This document shows positions 24,958-36,182 of a DNA stretch of 64,000 nucleotides, piece after piece. The position numbers and the translations under genes were made by a program. The notes under the pieces are model-generated. The model ran no database searches, was not told the DNA's origin, and saw only the letters and a program-made list of their open reading frames with translations. Source of the stretch: Phoronis australis (lineage: Eukaryota; Phoronida; Phoronidae); the NCBI GenBank assembly GCA_002633005.1, contig NMRA01000097.1, forward strand, positions 161,426-225,425. Direction: 5' to 3'. How positions within the stretch are numbered: position 1 is the stretch's first letter; every line of letters starts with the position of its first letter.

Positions 24958-25293
24958 ACGGTCCACTGCGTTTGGCAATAGAGACACCACAGTTAGGACA
25001 GCAGTTCATACAATCCGATGACAGCATGGTGGTCCACTTATTGAACGACGTCACCTATCGTATAAACTGCGTCACGGACGGGGTACACGAAAAGGCGTCT
25101 ATGCATTTTACACTATCAAATCATTCAACGTCGTCAAACGTCATGGAAACAAAAGAATATTATAAAATTTTTGTTGCACAGTTAGCCGTACACACTTACC
25201 CAGAACTGAACGACACGGACATTGCTTGTTTCGCCCAAAACGCAGACGTACCTTCCAAGCAGGTTCGACTCAAGAAACACGTCATCGTTGAAA
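24958..25293 (+). CDS. Ig-like domain exon 14 (type B), last Ig domain
   Basis: Encodes an Ig-like domain of about 112 residues opening DGPLRLAI after GATGTTACAG. C38 (INCVTDGV) and C91 (IACFAQN) form the pair. The donor is GTAAGA, phase 1. It is the last recognisable Ig exon and lies 540 bp before the TSP1 exon. Confidence 0.78.
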
Positions 25294-25832
25294 GTAAGAA
25301 ACAACGTTGATAATTCCGTTCCTTCAGTCCGGGTCCTCTCTATATAAAATCTCTTCTAGGCCCATCATTTGACGCAAATAACGACAGAATTCGCACCTTT
25401 GTGTAGGGAACACATTTACATTTATATGAATCCGAAACAGAATATCATTGTTATCACCCTACATGTACTGGGCAAGTCAATTCAAATTCTTGGGAATTTC
25501 CATAGATGTTTTGTTACATTTGTAGAAGGCGGACACGCATAATAATGCCAAAACCCCATGTTCCATACCCCTAACGCACCAGTCTATACATGTATACCCA
25601 CAGCAATAGCAAAGAAGAACAGGCCTGATAGGATGCAATGCAATTCACAGTAACAAAAATTCAACACTAAACGGTTGCTGCAAAATTGTAGTACATGTAT
25701 GCCATTACCTGAGCCTAGACACATGTCTTAAGGTTAATTGTTTGCGTTCTGTATATCTTCCGTTATAAATAGTTAATTTTAATATTGAGATATAAACACT
25801 CTGTCTCATATCAATCTCTTTGAACTTTGAAG

Positions 25833-25998
25833 TCGGCTGGTCACCGTGGGTATCAGCACAGTGCAGCGTTACGTGCGGTGCGGGGACCTACAAGCGTACT
25901 CGAACATGCTTAAGACCGGATGACGTGGACACTTATTGCCAGGGACTTGACGTGGATTTTAAATCCTGCCGATTCGAGCTTTCTTGCGAAAAGGTTAA
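25833..25998 (+). CDS. Thrombospondin type 1 (TSP1) domain exon
   Basis: The translation shows a complete TSP1 repeat of about 54 residues: the WSPW motif (W3, W6), CSVTCGAG (C11, C15), the arginine layer KRTRTC (C26), then C36, C46 and C52, the six cysteines of the family. WxxW is a usual C-mannosylation site. The acceptor is TTTGAAG, phase 1. Two donors are possible: AAAAG/GTTAAG at 25993 (phase 0, better consensus) or GTTAA/GTATAT at 25998 (phase 2), which I list because it would join in frame to the acceptor at 28196. The domain call is firm, the 3' border is not. Confidence 0.75.
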
Positions 25999-28196
25999 GT
26001 ATATGAAAGGTTCGCATCGTTTTTGTCACATTATTGAAATAATCAAAATAATCATACATAGAGAATACTACACAAGTCTCAGGTTGATGACACTGGCAAA
26101 ACCTCTTGGAAATTCCGTCAAAATCCTTTGCCAAGCGTCTGTTTTTTGGGAAATTCCCAAGTGGTTTTGCCCATGTCATAGACTTGAAACGAGTGTAAGA
26201 TTTGTTTTCTCCATGAACCGTAAGAACGACGTTTTTGCCTAATAACTAGAGTGTCTAAAACTTTCAACCACAAGACGCAATTTTTTGGGAAAAAACACGC
26301 CTGCGCTATGTAAAGTAATTCAGTTACTTTCTGTTAATAGTTTGATTTTAAGCTTAAAATTGTAAATTGCATTCAGTTTCCGTAGCAAATATTCACGTTT
26401 GAAGCTAATAAATAGTCTTTGAAGTTGTAATATTAAAACTTGAAAAAATGTTTAGATACAGCCAGTAAAGCTTCCCCGCGCATGAGCACTGCATTGACCT
26501 TGTGGCAGAAGAGCCAGACCGGTTCTTGAGTTAGGGTTCGTCTCCGTTTGAATGAACATGGATATGGAATTCGCTGCCCCAGATGAGCCCGTTTAAGATG
26601 TTTTTGATTGTCCTTCCAACTGGGATCACGTACAGTTGCGACACCCGATTTGTCATTCAAAACCTTGTCACTTTCTCGTAATTCCAACGTTTTGGTTGGC
26701 GCGAGTTTGGTCTTTAGAGTTTTACAGACGATAAGATCTAAGGTGTATGGATTTATATTTTGCACTACTTTGTGATTTGCCCATGCAATATCAAAAATTA
26801 CTTACTCGGTGCTATTAACCAGCCGTGTTGTAATACAGCCCATGTCATGAGTGAAATACATGTACATGTATTTTTATTGAGTGCAGCAGTATGTTCACAT
26901 ACAGCATATCAATTTAGCAAATTCGGATTTGCAACCACCACGTGACTGTGTGTTTTATTTTATGGCGCAAATTCCCTTGATAAGTAATTAGATTCACACC
27001 TTTTCATGATGTTTATACGACTGGCCTTTATTCGTAGCGGTGTAATCGAGTAGGCCTAATACTTTCCAATCCGTGAAAGTTCAGTACCAAGATGGGATTT
27101 GGCGATAAATTAAAGCTCATTCACAACTCTTTGTGATCATCGAAATTGGATTGCATTAGTTTAAAAATGAAATGGTTTGCATTAGTATGCTCTGCGTCTG
27201 TTGCAACAGTAGTCTTGTCACATCTCGATCAACTACTACCGCCCGATTTACGTTTTTAATCAATACGACCTGCATTTTATGCAAAAGTTGTCACGCGTAA
27301 AATAGTACTAGGCACATACATGTAGATGAGTCAAAAGTATTCCCGAATTTAAACGGAGGTCTTTTTGGAAAAAAAAGAAAAAAATTCCATTTTGAAAAAC
27401 AGTGCCATCTACAGTCCATTCAAACAAATTGGACGTTTTTCAGTAAAGGTGGAAGCAGCACGATCATTTGGTTGTGTAGGTTAGATGGTATCCAAATTAT
27501 GAGAAATTGCTAGTTTGTAATCTACATAAATCTTAGTGGTCGCGGGGCCAGGATTTTAGGCATCTAAAATTTCTTTTACTGTTTCCACTGTATTATGTCT
27601 ACAGTTATTTACACGCTTGTTTAATGTACGTTTTTTTCTGCTTCAATTGTTGGTTTTTGAGCCGCAATGGGTTTTAGCACTCTTCAATTTTCAAATGGTA
27701 CCAATTTATTAAGACAAATATAAATATATGTGTATATGTCGAAACTGTAGAAATTTTCATTTCTTTTATGTATTACACTCAATAATAAGTAAGAATATTA
27801 AACTGTTATCATTATATACAACAATAAGAGAAAAGAGAAAATTGAAAAGTGGCACTGACATACAACCCATTACTACAACAGCAGACCGTGGTAAATCAAT
27901 GATGCAACATATTGAAGCAGCGCGATTGGTTTCAACAATGAATTTACAAGAACAATTAATGAGGATATTGGCTTTGTCTAGAAAACTATGGGATGCGTTA
28001 CGTGTAGAAAACGCAATACAGTTACTTTCGATGATCTCTTCAATCGACAGTTTATTGGCCATGTGATTTATTAATGTGCGTAAGAGGTCAACGTATGAAG
28101 TGCTCGTGCTGCAGGCGAATACTGTAAGTGCAACTAAGAATTCTGAATATACAGTGTATATTTATGTTTTATTAAGAATTTAATAAAACTCGGCAG
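25999..28196. other. Putative last intron, one unassigned open frame
   Basis: AT-rich. It has an unassigned open frame at 27728-28066 (listed separately) and another on the - strand at 26433-26765 with no domain signature. A small linking exon between TSP1 and the membrane exon could be hidden here; I cannot identify one. Confidence 0.35.
27728..28066 (+). CDS. Unassigned open frame, possibly spurious
   Basis: A 112-codon frame ending in TGA at 28064-28066. The second half (RGKSMMQHIEAARL, then LQEQLMRILALSRK) has the amphipathic pattern of helices and reads like protein. The codons are AT-rich compared with the exon 130 bp downstream, and the - strand is open over the same bases. I recognise no family. 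It could be a short exon, a small gene or chance. Confidence 0.2.
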   Translation: MCICRNCRNFHFFYVLHSIISKNIKLLSLYTTIREKRKLKSGTDIQPITTTADRGKSMMQHIEAARLVSTMNLQEQLMRILALSRKLWDALRVENAIQLLSMISSIDSLLAM

Positions 28197-28197
28197 T

Positions 28198-29838
28198 ATG
28201 AATACCAGTCATTTGACAAGCGTCAACGTGTTACTTCATTTGGTTCCAGATGCTACTTTCATGAGAGGTCGCTTAATTGGGGAAGACAGTACCCTGCTAA
28301 CTGTCCTTGCAGTTCTCGTGGTTTGCATCAGTGGCCTTACCCTGTACATGTGGTACGAGCGTCACGTGTACCTAATTCATCACGCGGAGCATGAAGAGAT
28401 GTGCCGCCAGGATTTTGAAGACGTGATCAACCTCATCACAAAGATTGTGGCACACAGCGAACTGTTCGATGAGCTGGAAGAAGAGCCGAAACTCGAGTTG
28501 TGCAAGCAGTTGGTGGATGATAAGATCAATGAAATTTACAGTCTCCAGGTAGAACAAGAAGGAGCTGAAACGGAATTTGATGTGTCTATTATCTTTCGCG
28601 AATTCAAAAAGATTGCTGCGGAGATCATAGCAGATTTGATCACTCGGGATTTGCGAAAGCAGCGCCGCCGCGCCACTGTACTGGCCAGTGCACTCCCGTG
28701 GCACTTTATGGGATTTGGAAGCGCTAAATTGTACCGTGAAGACTTACAGAACAAATATGACATTACCTTTCAGCTGCTAGAGACCTCACTATCTTCTTCG
28801 AACAATGAAGAAATAAAGAAATACCTGGACAAGTACATTGAATTTTGCAAGGCTCACAATGACACTTTTTGCGTTGACAAAACTTTGGTGAAGACAGCGC
28901 AAAAGCGCATTCTCATGCTCACAATCAAGCCCCATCTAATAGATGCCGAGAGGTCGGGCGACCTGGAACGACTGCAGCGGGTCGTAGATATGGTTGAGCA
29001 AGCCGGCCTAGCTGATACATTGCACTGTGAGTTGGCCGAAGCGCGAAATCGATGCGAGGCACTGATAAATTTAGAGTCAAGTAAGAGGGCTGTCATCAAT
29101 ATAGATAGACGGGTCATACACGAGATCAAGAAGTTCTACGTCCACCCACCTAGGGCAGTACACGACGTGCTTATAGCAACATTTCTAATTTTGGGCGATC
29201 AAGAAGTGGAACTCCAGGACTGGAATCATTGCGTTTCGCTGTGTGGCACGCTGACATCTCGAAATTATGTAGGGCTGTACAAGAGATTTGTGGATTTCAA
29301 ATTAACAGATTTTTCACTTGCGACAGCGTCAAGGGCAACAGCCATCTTGTCGTCGTATTCTGAAAAAGAAATTGAAACGACTAGCAAATCTGCTTCCATT
29401 TTCTACCGCTGGACGCTTCAGGCCTGTGCGGAACGGCTAGAGATGGGAAAACAAGATATAGACCGAACCAAAATCAAGACAAGACAAGCAAAGAGACAAG
29501 GAAAGTTTGACAGGAGAGTAACTGCTTCAAAGAAATCCCGGAGACACAAACTAAAACGGGACTCACCAAACGATACCAAGCTGCAGGTTACAGTGACTCA
29601 GGATGAAAATGTGATGTTAGTTGAGAGGGAGCAGGAAGTTTGTTTGTCTCCTTTGCCGCCACATGAGAACGACGGGAAGCAGCCAGGTTCTCCACAGAAA
29701 GGCTTGGAAGCGAAAAGCTCTTTGGATCTCGAACCCAGTCTGCAAAAAAAAGCAACTGACCACTGTCTTATTGAAAGCAAGAAATGGGAAAAGCCGAAAT
29801 CAAAGTTCGTGTTTCCGTATCCTCTTGATTTCGATTAG
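28198..29838 (+). CDS. Membrane-anchored protein part with dynein-stalk-like domain, large last exon
   Basis: An uninterrupted 546-codon frame. Residues 32-51 (TLLTVLAVLVVCISGLTLY) form one membrane helix; the following WYERH and the long charged remainder are cytoplasmic by the positive-inside rule. Residues about 68-290 are mostly helical and acidic. Residues about 300-412 resemble the dynein heavy chain stalk/microtubule-binding domain: IHEIKKF, then HPP, VHDVLIATFLILG, W342, YKRFVDF, TTSKSAS and FYRW. Residues 414-453 are rich in Lys/Arg. No AAA motor is present. The frame may begin at ATG 28198, follow the AG at 28196, or start at 28250 after GGTTCCAG (phase 1, a better acceptor), which would join to phase 1 Ig exons. 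Most likely it is the last exon of the Ig/TSP1 gene; a separate single-exon gene is the alternative. Confidence 0.85.
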   Translation: MNTSHLTSVNVLLHLVPDATFMRGRLIGEDSTLLTVLAVLVVCISGLTLYMWYERHVYLIHHAEHEEMCRQDFEDVINLITKIVAHSELFDELEEEPKLELCKQLVDDKINEIYSLQVEQEGAETEFDVSIIFREFKKIAAEIIADLITRDLRKQRRRATVLASALPWHFMGFGSAKLYREDLQNKYDITFQLLETSLSSSNNEEIKKYLDKYIEFCKAHNDTFCVDKTLVKTAQKRILMLTIKPHLIDAERSGDLERLQRVVDMVEQAGLADTLHCELAEARNRCEALINLESSKRAVINIDRRVIHEIKKFYVHPPRAVHDVLIATFLILGDQEVELQDWNHCVSLCGTLTSRNYVGLYKRFVDFKLTDFSLATASRATAILSSYSEKEIETTSKSASIFYRWTLQACAERLEMGKQDIDRTKIKTRQAKRQGKFDRRVTASKKSRRHKLKRDSPNDTKLQVTVTQDENVMLVEREQEVCLSPLPPHENDGKQPGSPQKGLEAKSSLDLEPSLQKKATDHCLIESKKWEKPKSKFVFPYPLDFD

Positions 29839-30045
29839 TACTGATCATTAATGAATAACACGAACACAAAAATGGCAACGTCACCATCTTCCCCGTTTAA
29901 ATGAAACGGCGTGTTTCATTTGCTAAATTCCTTGTTTGTAATGCTTACATGTTATTGATAAATACTATGTCTTTGGAATTTGTGTTACGGTTATAGGTCT
30001 CAAAAGTGTCTAAATGTCACGGTAATTCAGTTTCAAGGTTTCAAA

Positions 30046-30055
30046 AATAAATAAA
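30046..30055 (+). terminator. Poly(A) signal (overlapping AATAAA)
   Basis: Two overlapping AATAAA hexamers at 30046 and 30050, about 210 bp after the stop of the membrane exon. A plausible transcript end for the + strand gene; the cleavage site was not identified. Confidence 0.55.
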
Positions 30056-30610
30056 TTTTCGGAAATTTATCAAGTAATCGTCACGTCCATTGAGCAGCCA
30101 GTGGTCAAAGCAAGTATACATAGCCACCTGCTTGCCTGCATTTATGGAAAGAGCAGACAGGTATCCGAAATTTACGTTTTCCTTCTGGTTGACGTGTGCT
30201 CCGGGTCAGATCGTTGCTCTTCGATTGTTTTCACGCTGCAGCTCCAGAATAAGTGCCGCGTGGAAAGATTTTGCTGCATGTGACCATGTGGCCGAAGGTG
30301 GCTTTTTTGACTAAAGCTCTTTGCAGACGCAGTCGTTTCTTTTGCGGCATCTTGTCGTAATCCGATTACTGTAGTCGACACCATCTACATGTTCATGTAT
30401 GCGTGTTGCTGTCCTTTGCTCGCACGGTTTGCAAACTTAAGAAGCTACAATACACATTTCTGTTCTACGTCGTTTCTGTTCCATTTCATAAATATTTTTA
30501 GTATTCATGTTGCTTAGTTAGCTCCATACTTAGATCATCGTCATCATTGAATGTGAACACTTTGCCTTAACAGTCTTTGAGAACCTGACATGTAATTGCT
30601 GAAATCTTAC

Positions 30611-30861
30611 CAAGTAACATCTTTATGTAGTTGATATCCTGGAAACAATTGGAGCAAACGCGGCCATGTAGCTGTGGCATCCCAATGCATGTATATATTC
30701 GTGCCTTCGTGGACTCTTTTGACTGAAAACCTCCAAAGTTCTTTTAATCTTGTATATTTTGGAAACTTGTGGCCACCTGTCGATGATTTGCACCCCGGCA
30801 CACAACAATAGTAAGGTTTAGTGCGCGACGCAGTTTTACAAAAAATCGGTGTTGTTACCAC
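30611..30861 (-). pseudogene. THAP zinc-finger exon, transposase-like fragment
   Basis: Reads MVTTPIF, then YYCCVPGCKSSTGGHKFPK with C20 and C24, and W43 in LKELWRF: the N-terminal half of a THAP C2CH finger, a DNA-binding domain found in P-element-type transposases and host factors. It ends at a GTAAGA donor (phase 2), so the CxxH half should be on a second exon, which I did not find. A decayed relative lies at 61644-61885, so this is probably part of a repeated element rather than a host gene, although this copy is still open. Confidence 0.5.
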
Positions 30862-31903
30862 ATATTTCCATGCTGACAGCGACGCATGCTTGATTCAATA
30901 ACCAATAGAACAGCTGCGACACCGCGGAGAGAATTCTCCAAATAGCACCATGGTATCAATCTTTTGATATGGTTGAATTTGCAGTCGTTTACGATGAAAT
31001 ATGAAGTTTGCGATATTGTAGGAGTTTTTGTCTCGACCTAATATTTTCTCATCAGTCAATTCAGCTACTATACGAAGCAAACCAATAACAATATGGCTAA
31101 ACTTCACCAAAGGCGAGCATTTGGAATTTTCATGTTTTCCATAAGCTCATACATGTATCTATCAGTGTGCAACGTGGTGGAAAATGAAAAATATTCTCGC
31201 AAAATATATGAACTTCTTTCTATTGATATCCATTACACCAAATGCCGGCATTAATGATATCGAGGTGATGAAAGCATTTCCCACATATTTCACTGACTGG
31301 TAAACTCTTGTGACATATAGTTAGATCATACACTTTCAGCTGTTAAAGGACTGTAATCGAATCCAATTCCGCAACACTTTGTTTTCACTCAGGGCCTCCT
31401 GAATGGCCACCGTTGTAATGTGAAGGTTTATAATACATGTATATTTTAACGGTGGTTTTTGGTAAAGGTTGAAGCCCCGAGTAAATATATGTCTACGTAA
31501 AGCAAGTTGTTCTTTTCTCCTTCGAGTTTCTAAAAACGTCTCGTTCCCTCACATGCAACTTTCAATTCCATAAGAAGACGAACTTCGACTTTGGTGTGCT
31601 TTATCGGATCTAAGATGGCACCCATTGCGTTTACGTCCTGTGATTTGATAACACCGTATATCAATCTACATCATTTCCAATCCATAGCTGTGAACAAGTT
31701 GCGTGACACTTGTATTGGATCCTCATCGGCACGGACCACTTTTTGTGGTGGTCACAAAACTTGCAGTATCCTTCTAAATAGAAATCTAAATTATTTGTCT
31801 TTTGCAATATCATTTCTCACAACAGCATATTTCAGACATACTCCTATTGATCCCAGTCGTTATTTTTCTGCTTAATCCGTCATACTTTTACGGTCGATCT
31901 ATA

Positions 31904-32207
31904 TAGATAGCTCAAGGGAGGTTCCAAACAAAACTGAAACGTGAACCATCGCCATCCCGTCTACACCTTTACAACGCCAACAATATAATTTACACTAAAA
32001 GGCTTCTCCTTGATGCAGATGCTCCTTTGGATTTCATTCGCTACTTCTTAAAATTGCTTTGTCCAACAGTTCAAATGACCAAATCAACCATTGCATCGTG
32101 CTTTACACCATATTCTGCAAAGCTCGCTTTGAAAGAGTATCAAAATGCTATGACGACGATGCTGGAGGAGGTTAGATATTTTTTCACACCTTGGCGTTCA
32201 ATCACGT
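31904..32207 (+). CDS. Unassigned open frame
   Basis: About 100 codons open from a TAG at about 31902 to TGA at 32207. The translation (SRLHLYNANNIIYTKRL, then PLDFIRYFLKLLCPTVQ) has protein-like composition, but I recognise no family. No strong ATG opens it. A donor-like GAG/GTTAGA follows LEE near 32170. Could be an exon, a transposon fragment or chance. Confidence 0.2.
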
Positions 32208-34671
32208 GATTCATAAGATATATCCCATCTGAAAGCAAGCATAACCAAGATCATCTACGTCATTAAATGAGTCGTCTGAAACTCATGCCCAGGCACGGTG
32301 AAACTATACCCATTAGCTTTTTGATAATTTTTAAACAATCTCCTAGTGACAAAGGTTTGTTCAATTACCCATTAAACGAAAAGCAGCAACCGGTCACTAT
32401 CCACTGCGCGCCTCCCCGAACAGACTAATTGGTCTCTGATACAGTGTGGAGTGTGAAATGAAATTCCATTTACAGTAAAGCATTCGATCAATATTATTGT
32501 TCAGCTCATGCAATATCGGCAGGGTTGATACATGTACATTATGGAAACCACCTATTTGAATGAAATGTTGGGACCGACTACAATGCAAGTGGCAGCCAGC
32601 GATTTACTTTCGATCGCAGTGAAAAAGTTACCTGGGTGCCGTAAAATTTAGGCAGGTAATACGAAACGTAACGAGAGTGGCGTAGATGAAGTAATATCCC
32701 ACGAGGCATTATCCCACGTATCGACCAAGACCGAAGGTCGAGGTGGATACGCGGATTAATGTCGAGGTACATTTTGTATTGATCCTATTCGCTTCGAATG
32801 CTTAAGTTTCTTTCATTTTCTCGGCAGATTGTTTTAAATGCTTTACTCAGAGTTTTCACGTGGTGGATCACATCATCTATGTATGTATGTACTATCGCGT
32901 TAGGTTGCAAGTTTTCTCTAGTAAGAGAAACAGTCTTAAATGTAACGATTCATTACTTGAAAAGAGTTAACAGAGATGAAAACAACGGTAACTGCGCATT
33001 AACTTTGAACATGTCCTGGAAATAGTTATGTAACAACATTATTTGATACTGTAGTTACCGAGGCATCAGCGCCTGTGTTGCAGACGATGTGTATGTATTA
33101 TTCAGCAATTGAAAGCTGACACAGAACTGTCATAAAATTAACAGTCCTGTTCCAGATGTTCTGATTGGGACCTGGATGCATGTTGAGTGTTAGTCATGCT
33201 GTTGCAATTGAATAACTACTATTTTCGGAAAGTTTGATGATCGAACTATCTAACCACGTCAAGTCGACATTCATTTGACCTACCTATTGAACTTTCCACG
33301 TCAGAAGTCTTTGTTGAAGTAGTGCGGGAGTTGAATACGGAAAACATTATTACATGACCGTGATGCTCTCGACTAATCCAATGCGTACATGTATGTGATA
33401 AGATATTTTTATTGTCTGTGAGTCGCCTTGTCTCCCCGTGTGTTGGCTGTTGTTCGCTGATTTTAACGAATTGTCGCACATCTGACTACAAATCGAATTT
33501 TTCTCGAATCGTTTTAATTGTGTCCGTTAGACTAGACAGCAGGTGTCTTTCTTTTGACTTTTAAAACAAAGCCCAATAGACTCACCCAGGCTAGCTCAGG
33601 AAACGAGGCATGCCCAATGCACTAATGACTCAATAACGAATCACGGAGATCCATCTCCCGCCCACCAACACGGAATTTTTGATGGTTAAAGCCTTCCACG
33701 AAGTATGGAAATACTATTAACTTTGAATTAGTTGTGATTTCATTCAGGCAAGCGACGTCTCCATCAAGTAGCATGCCTCAAAGACTTGCATTTCAAATTT
33801 CTACATTGTACCTGACGTTTATTAGTCTCGACGTCTATGCCACACAACGGCAGCTCGAGCATGTCACGTGTGTATTCCATATGTCAGAGGCGTCTCCTCA
33901 AAGATTCAGGCTATCTACCGTAAGGACAACATCGAGTCGTTTCCTCAATTTTAACCAGTCCATCCTCTCATCAGTAAAATGTACGTCACACGTGTTATAC
34001 TGTATGAGAATAAAAGAGTGGTGGGGGTACTGCCAACTATATCGGTGAGATTGGTCGCCAGTTATCGACCAGGGTTAAGAATTATCGTAACCCACCCTCA
34101 GACCCGTTATACTATTCAGGAACATGACAGAGATCTACATCACCCGGTCTCTTATGAGCACTTTAGTATATTAAAGGAGAATGTCACCCAAGTTACAGCC
34201 TATTTTGTTTCAATTTAGATCGAATAGTTCTACTTCATGACTGCACGTTCGGTTGCGTTACCTGGCACCTGACGGCAGACGGATGGGTTCAAATTATCCA
34301 ATGACGTAATTGGTTTCACACACAGTCTGTTCAGTACATGTAGTTCACAACACGTGTTAGTGGTGTCAACTTATGGCTTGAATTCAATGTTTAACACCAA
34401 TAAATCATCAAACTGCGATGTAAAACCCTTAAAATACACCGAGTTCTTATCAAACGTGTTGCTTTATTTCGCTGTTACGGATTTACTGGTATTTGGACAC
34501 ATCGTAGCCTACAAATTCGGCAGGTCAATTTACCAAGGTCCGTAGCAGGAGTTTGGGGTCTGTTCGGAGATACATTCGAAGCATTGTTCCGTGAAATACT
34601 GACAGGAGAACCTAGATCTTTGTTGTTTATGCCTGTGATTTTTTGAGTACTAGACACACTACTAAACGCTT

Positions 34672-34765
34672 GTTATCCCGGCCAGTGGCTCGGAACCCAA
34701 TCACTATGCCCGGGGAAGCGGCCGCACTGAGTCGTTACCCCGGCCAGTGGCCCGGAACCCGATCA
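34672..34765. repeat. GC-rich 32-bp direct repeat, two copies
   Basis: GTTATCCCGGCCAGTGGCTC at 34672 recurs as GTTACCCCGGCCAGTGGCCC at 34734, 62 bp apart, each copy running on to CGGAACCC.ATCA. Two GCGGCCGC octamers sit after the copies (34718 and 34774). The patch is far more GC-rich than its surroundings. No gene is recognised in it. Confidence 0.6.
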
Positions 34766-36036
34766 GGCCCGTCGCGGCCGCCGGAACTGGCACGAACATA
34801 AACCAGCTTGTGTTGGAAACTAAACCTCCAGCCACGAAAAGCCTATAATAGTGAGCCAAAGAAATAATGTGCAGGTAATTTTTTATGTGAATTAGTCCCG
34901 AAACTGATAATCTACTTACTTGTCGGGGGCCGCGAAGTCGGGTTCCCCTTCCAGAGACCGTCAGGTCAAAGGTTGTACAGTAACAATGATTTGAATAATG
35001 TATTTATATTTCTAAATAAAGATTCCCCTAACATGTAATTTTTCACAACAGCTTTCTGTCAGCAAACACTGAATTAGCATGCGCTCACACTGCCTCGGTG
35101 CCCGGTCAATTACCTTTGTTGCCGGCATCAAAAACCGGTAACGCAGTGGTTTATTCATTGCTGGTTTCTCAAAGAATTTGCACTCACAAGCAATCCAAGG
35201 CATTACAATTGTATGTAACGAGACAGACTTTGTTTAGGTTTCATGTAAGCATTGGTTAGGATGAGAATGATTCATTTTGAAACAGAACGCAAACTAATAT
35301 AACGTCTACATAGAAACTCGCCCGGCGCCAATCCCAACTTAGTCAAGAGCTCATCCGACGTCACGGTTCGGATCGTTAGGTTTCACAAGCTATCAGTTCG
35401 AACCTGAATGCACTGATCAAAAAATACTAGAGAGGCGCCGTGAACATGCACAGGCAACGGAACGTATGGATAGTTCTTTGGTGAGCCCGAATTCGTCAAG
35501 GAAATCACTGTCGAAGAAATGCCGGTCACAGACACGGAGACGTTTCACGGGCTCATACTTGCTATTAACAGTGAATCCTTTCATTTTTCACTACCGCGAG
35601 CCACTTCCTAAGCATTTCAGGCTCTCGAGGAAATTGAAAAACCGATATTCCCGCTTTCTTCGCAGCTTCATAATTTTCTACATGCGGGAACGATGCACCG
35701 CAATAGAGCGGCATTCACCCCGCAGACGAACCACTGACGTCGCTACGTCGTTTCTCACCTTCCTCACAGGTTAATGCGACACCTCTTGGCAAGGTGAGGT
35801 CGACCGTTTCAGAGGCGATGTGGATATTGACCGATGAAGACGGTAAAAAATAGCGCAAGCATTTCCGGTGCATTTGGCAACTACGAAGGCAATCCCAAGC
35901 TGGAAATTGTTTGAATGCTTGAACAAGTAAAATGTTTTTCAAAGAACGTGGTCAAGTCTATAAGAACTGGTGCAACTCATGCGTGTACGCTATCAAACAG
36001 TGTTGGCTGTGGTTAGAGCGAGTCAGCATACGTGCG

Positions 36037-36182
36037 CTAGTCCACAGGGAATACTTCGTTGGCCATCAGACGACTATTCGACTCCCAGCCGGTGAAAGCA
36101 ATGTTGAAGCTTTGTCCAGGACACGTCTGTACGTACAGTTTAATGCTGTAGTTCCCTGCTGGAAGTTCGCAGTATCCGCCAA
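36037..36182 (-). CDS. CTHRC1-like module 3, last exon with stop
   Basis: Encodes the C-terminal third of a CTHRC1-type domain: VGGYCELPAGN, YVQTCPGQ, then FTGWESNSRLMANEV, ending PVD and TAG at 36037. The GWxSxSRxxxxE pattern matches the end of CTHRC1 (collagen triple helix repeat containing 1), whose C-terminal domain is secreted and folds like C1q-type domains. Acceptor CACTTGCAG, phase 1. It is the final coding exon of the - strand gene; no membrane segment follows, so the product is probably secreted. Confidence 0.78.

Larger units (their letters stand above)
30056..36036. other. Region between two convergent genes
   Basis: Lies between the 3' ends of the + strand Ig gene and the - strand CTHRC1-like gene. 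It contains a THAP fragment (30611-30861), an unassigned open frame (31904-32207) and a GC-rich direct repeat (34672-34765). Open frames at 35466-35774 (+) and 35715-35942 (-) overlap each other and show no known domain. Confidence 0.5.

Noticed and set aside
26433-26765. Open frame of 110 codons, - strand, with basic segments
   Set aside because: Considered as a retroelement piece, but no catalytic or zinc-knuckle motif is visible and no repeat copy lies in the window.
35466-35942. Overlapping open frames on both strands upstream of the CTHRC1-like stop codon
   Set aside because: Each is about 75-100 codons, they overlap on opposite strands, and neither has a domain or splice support.
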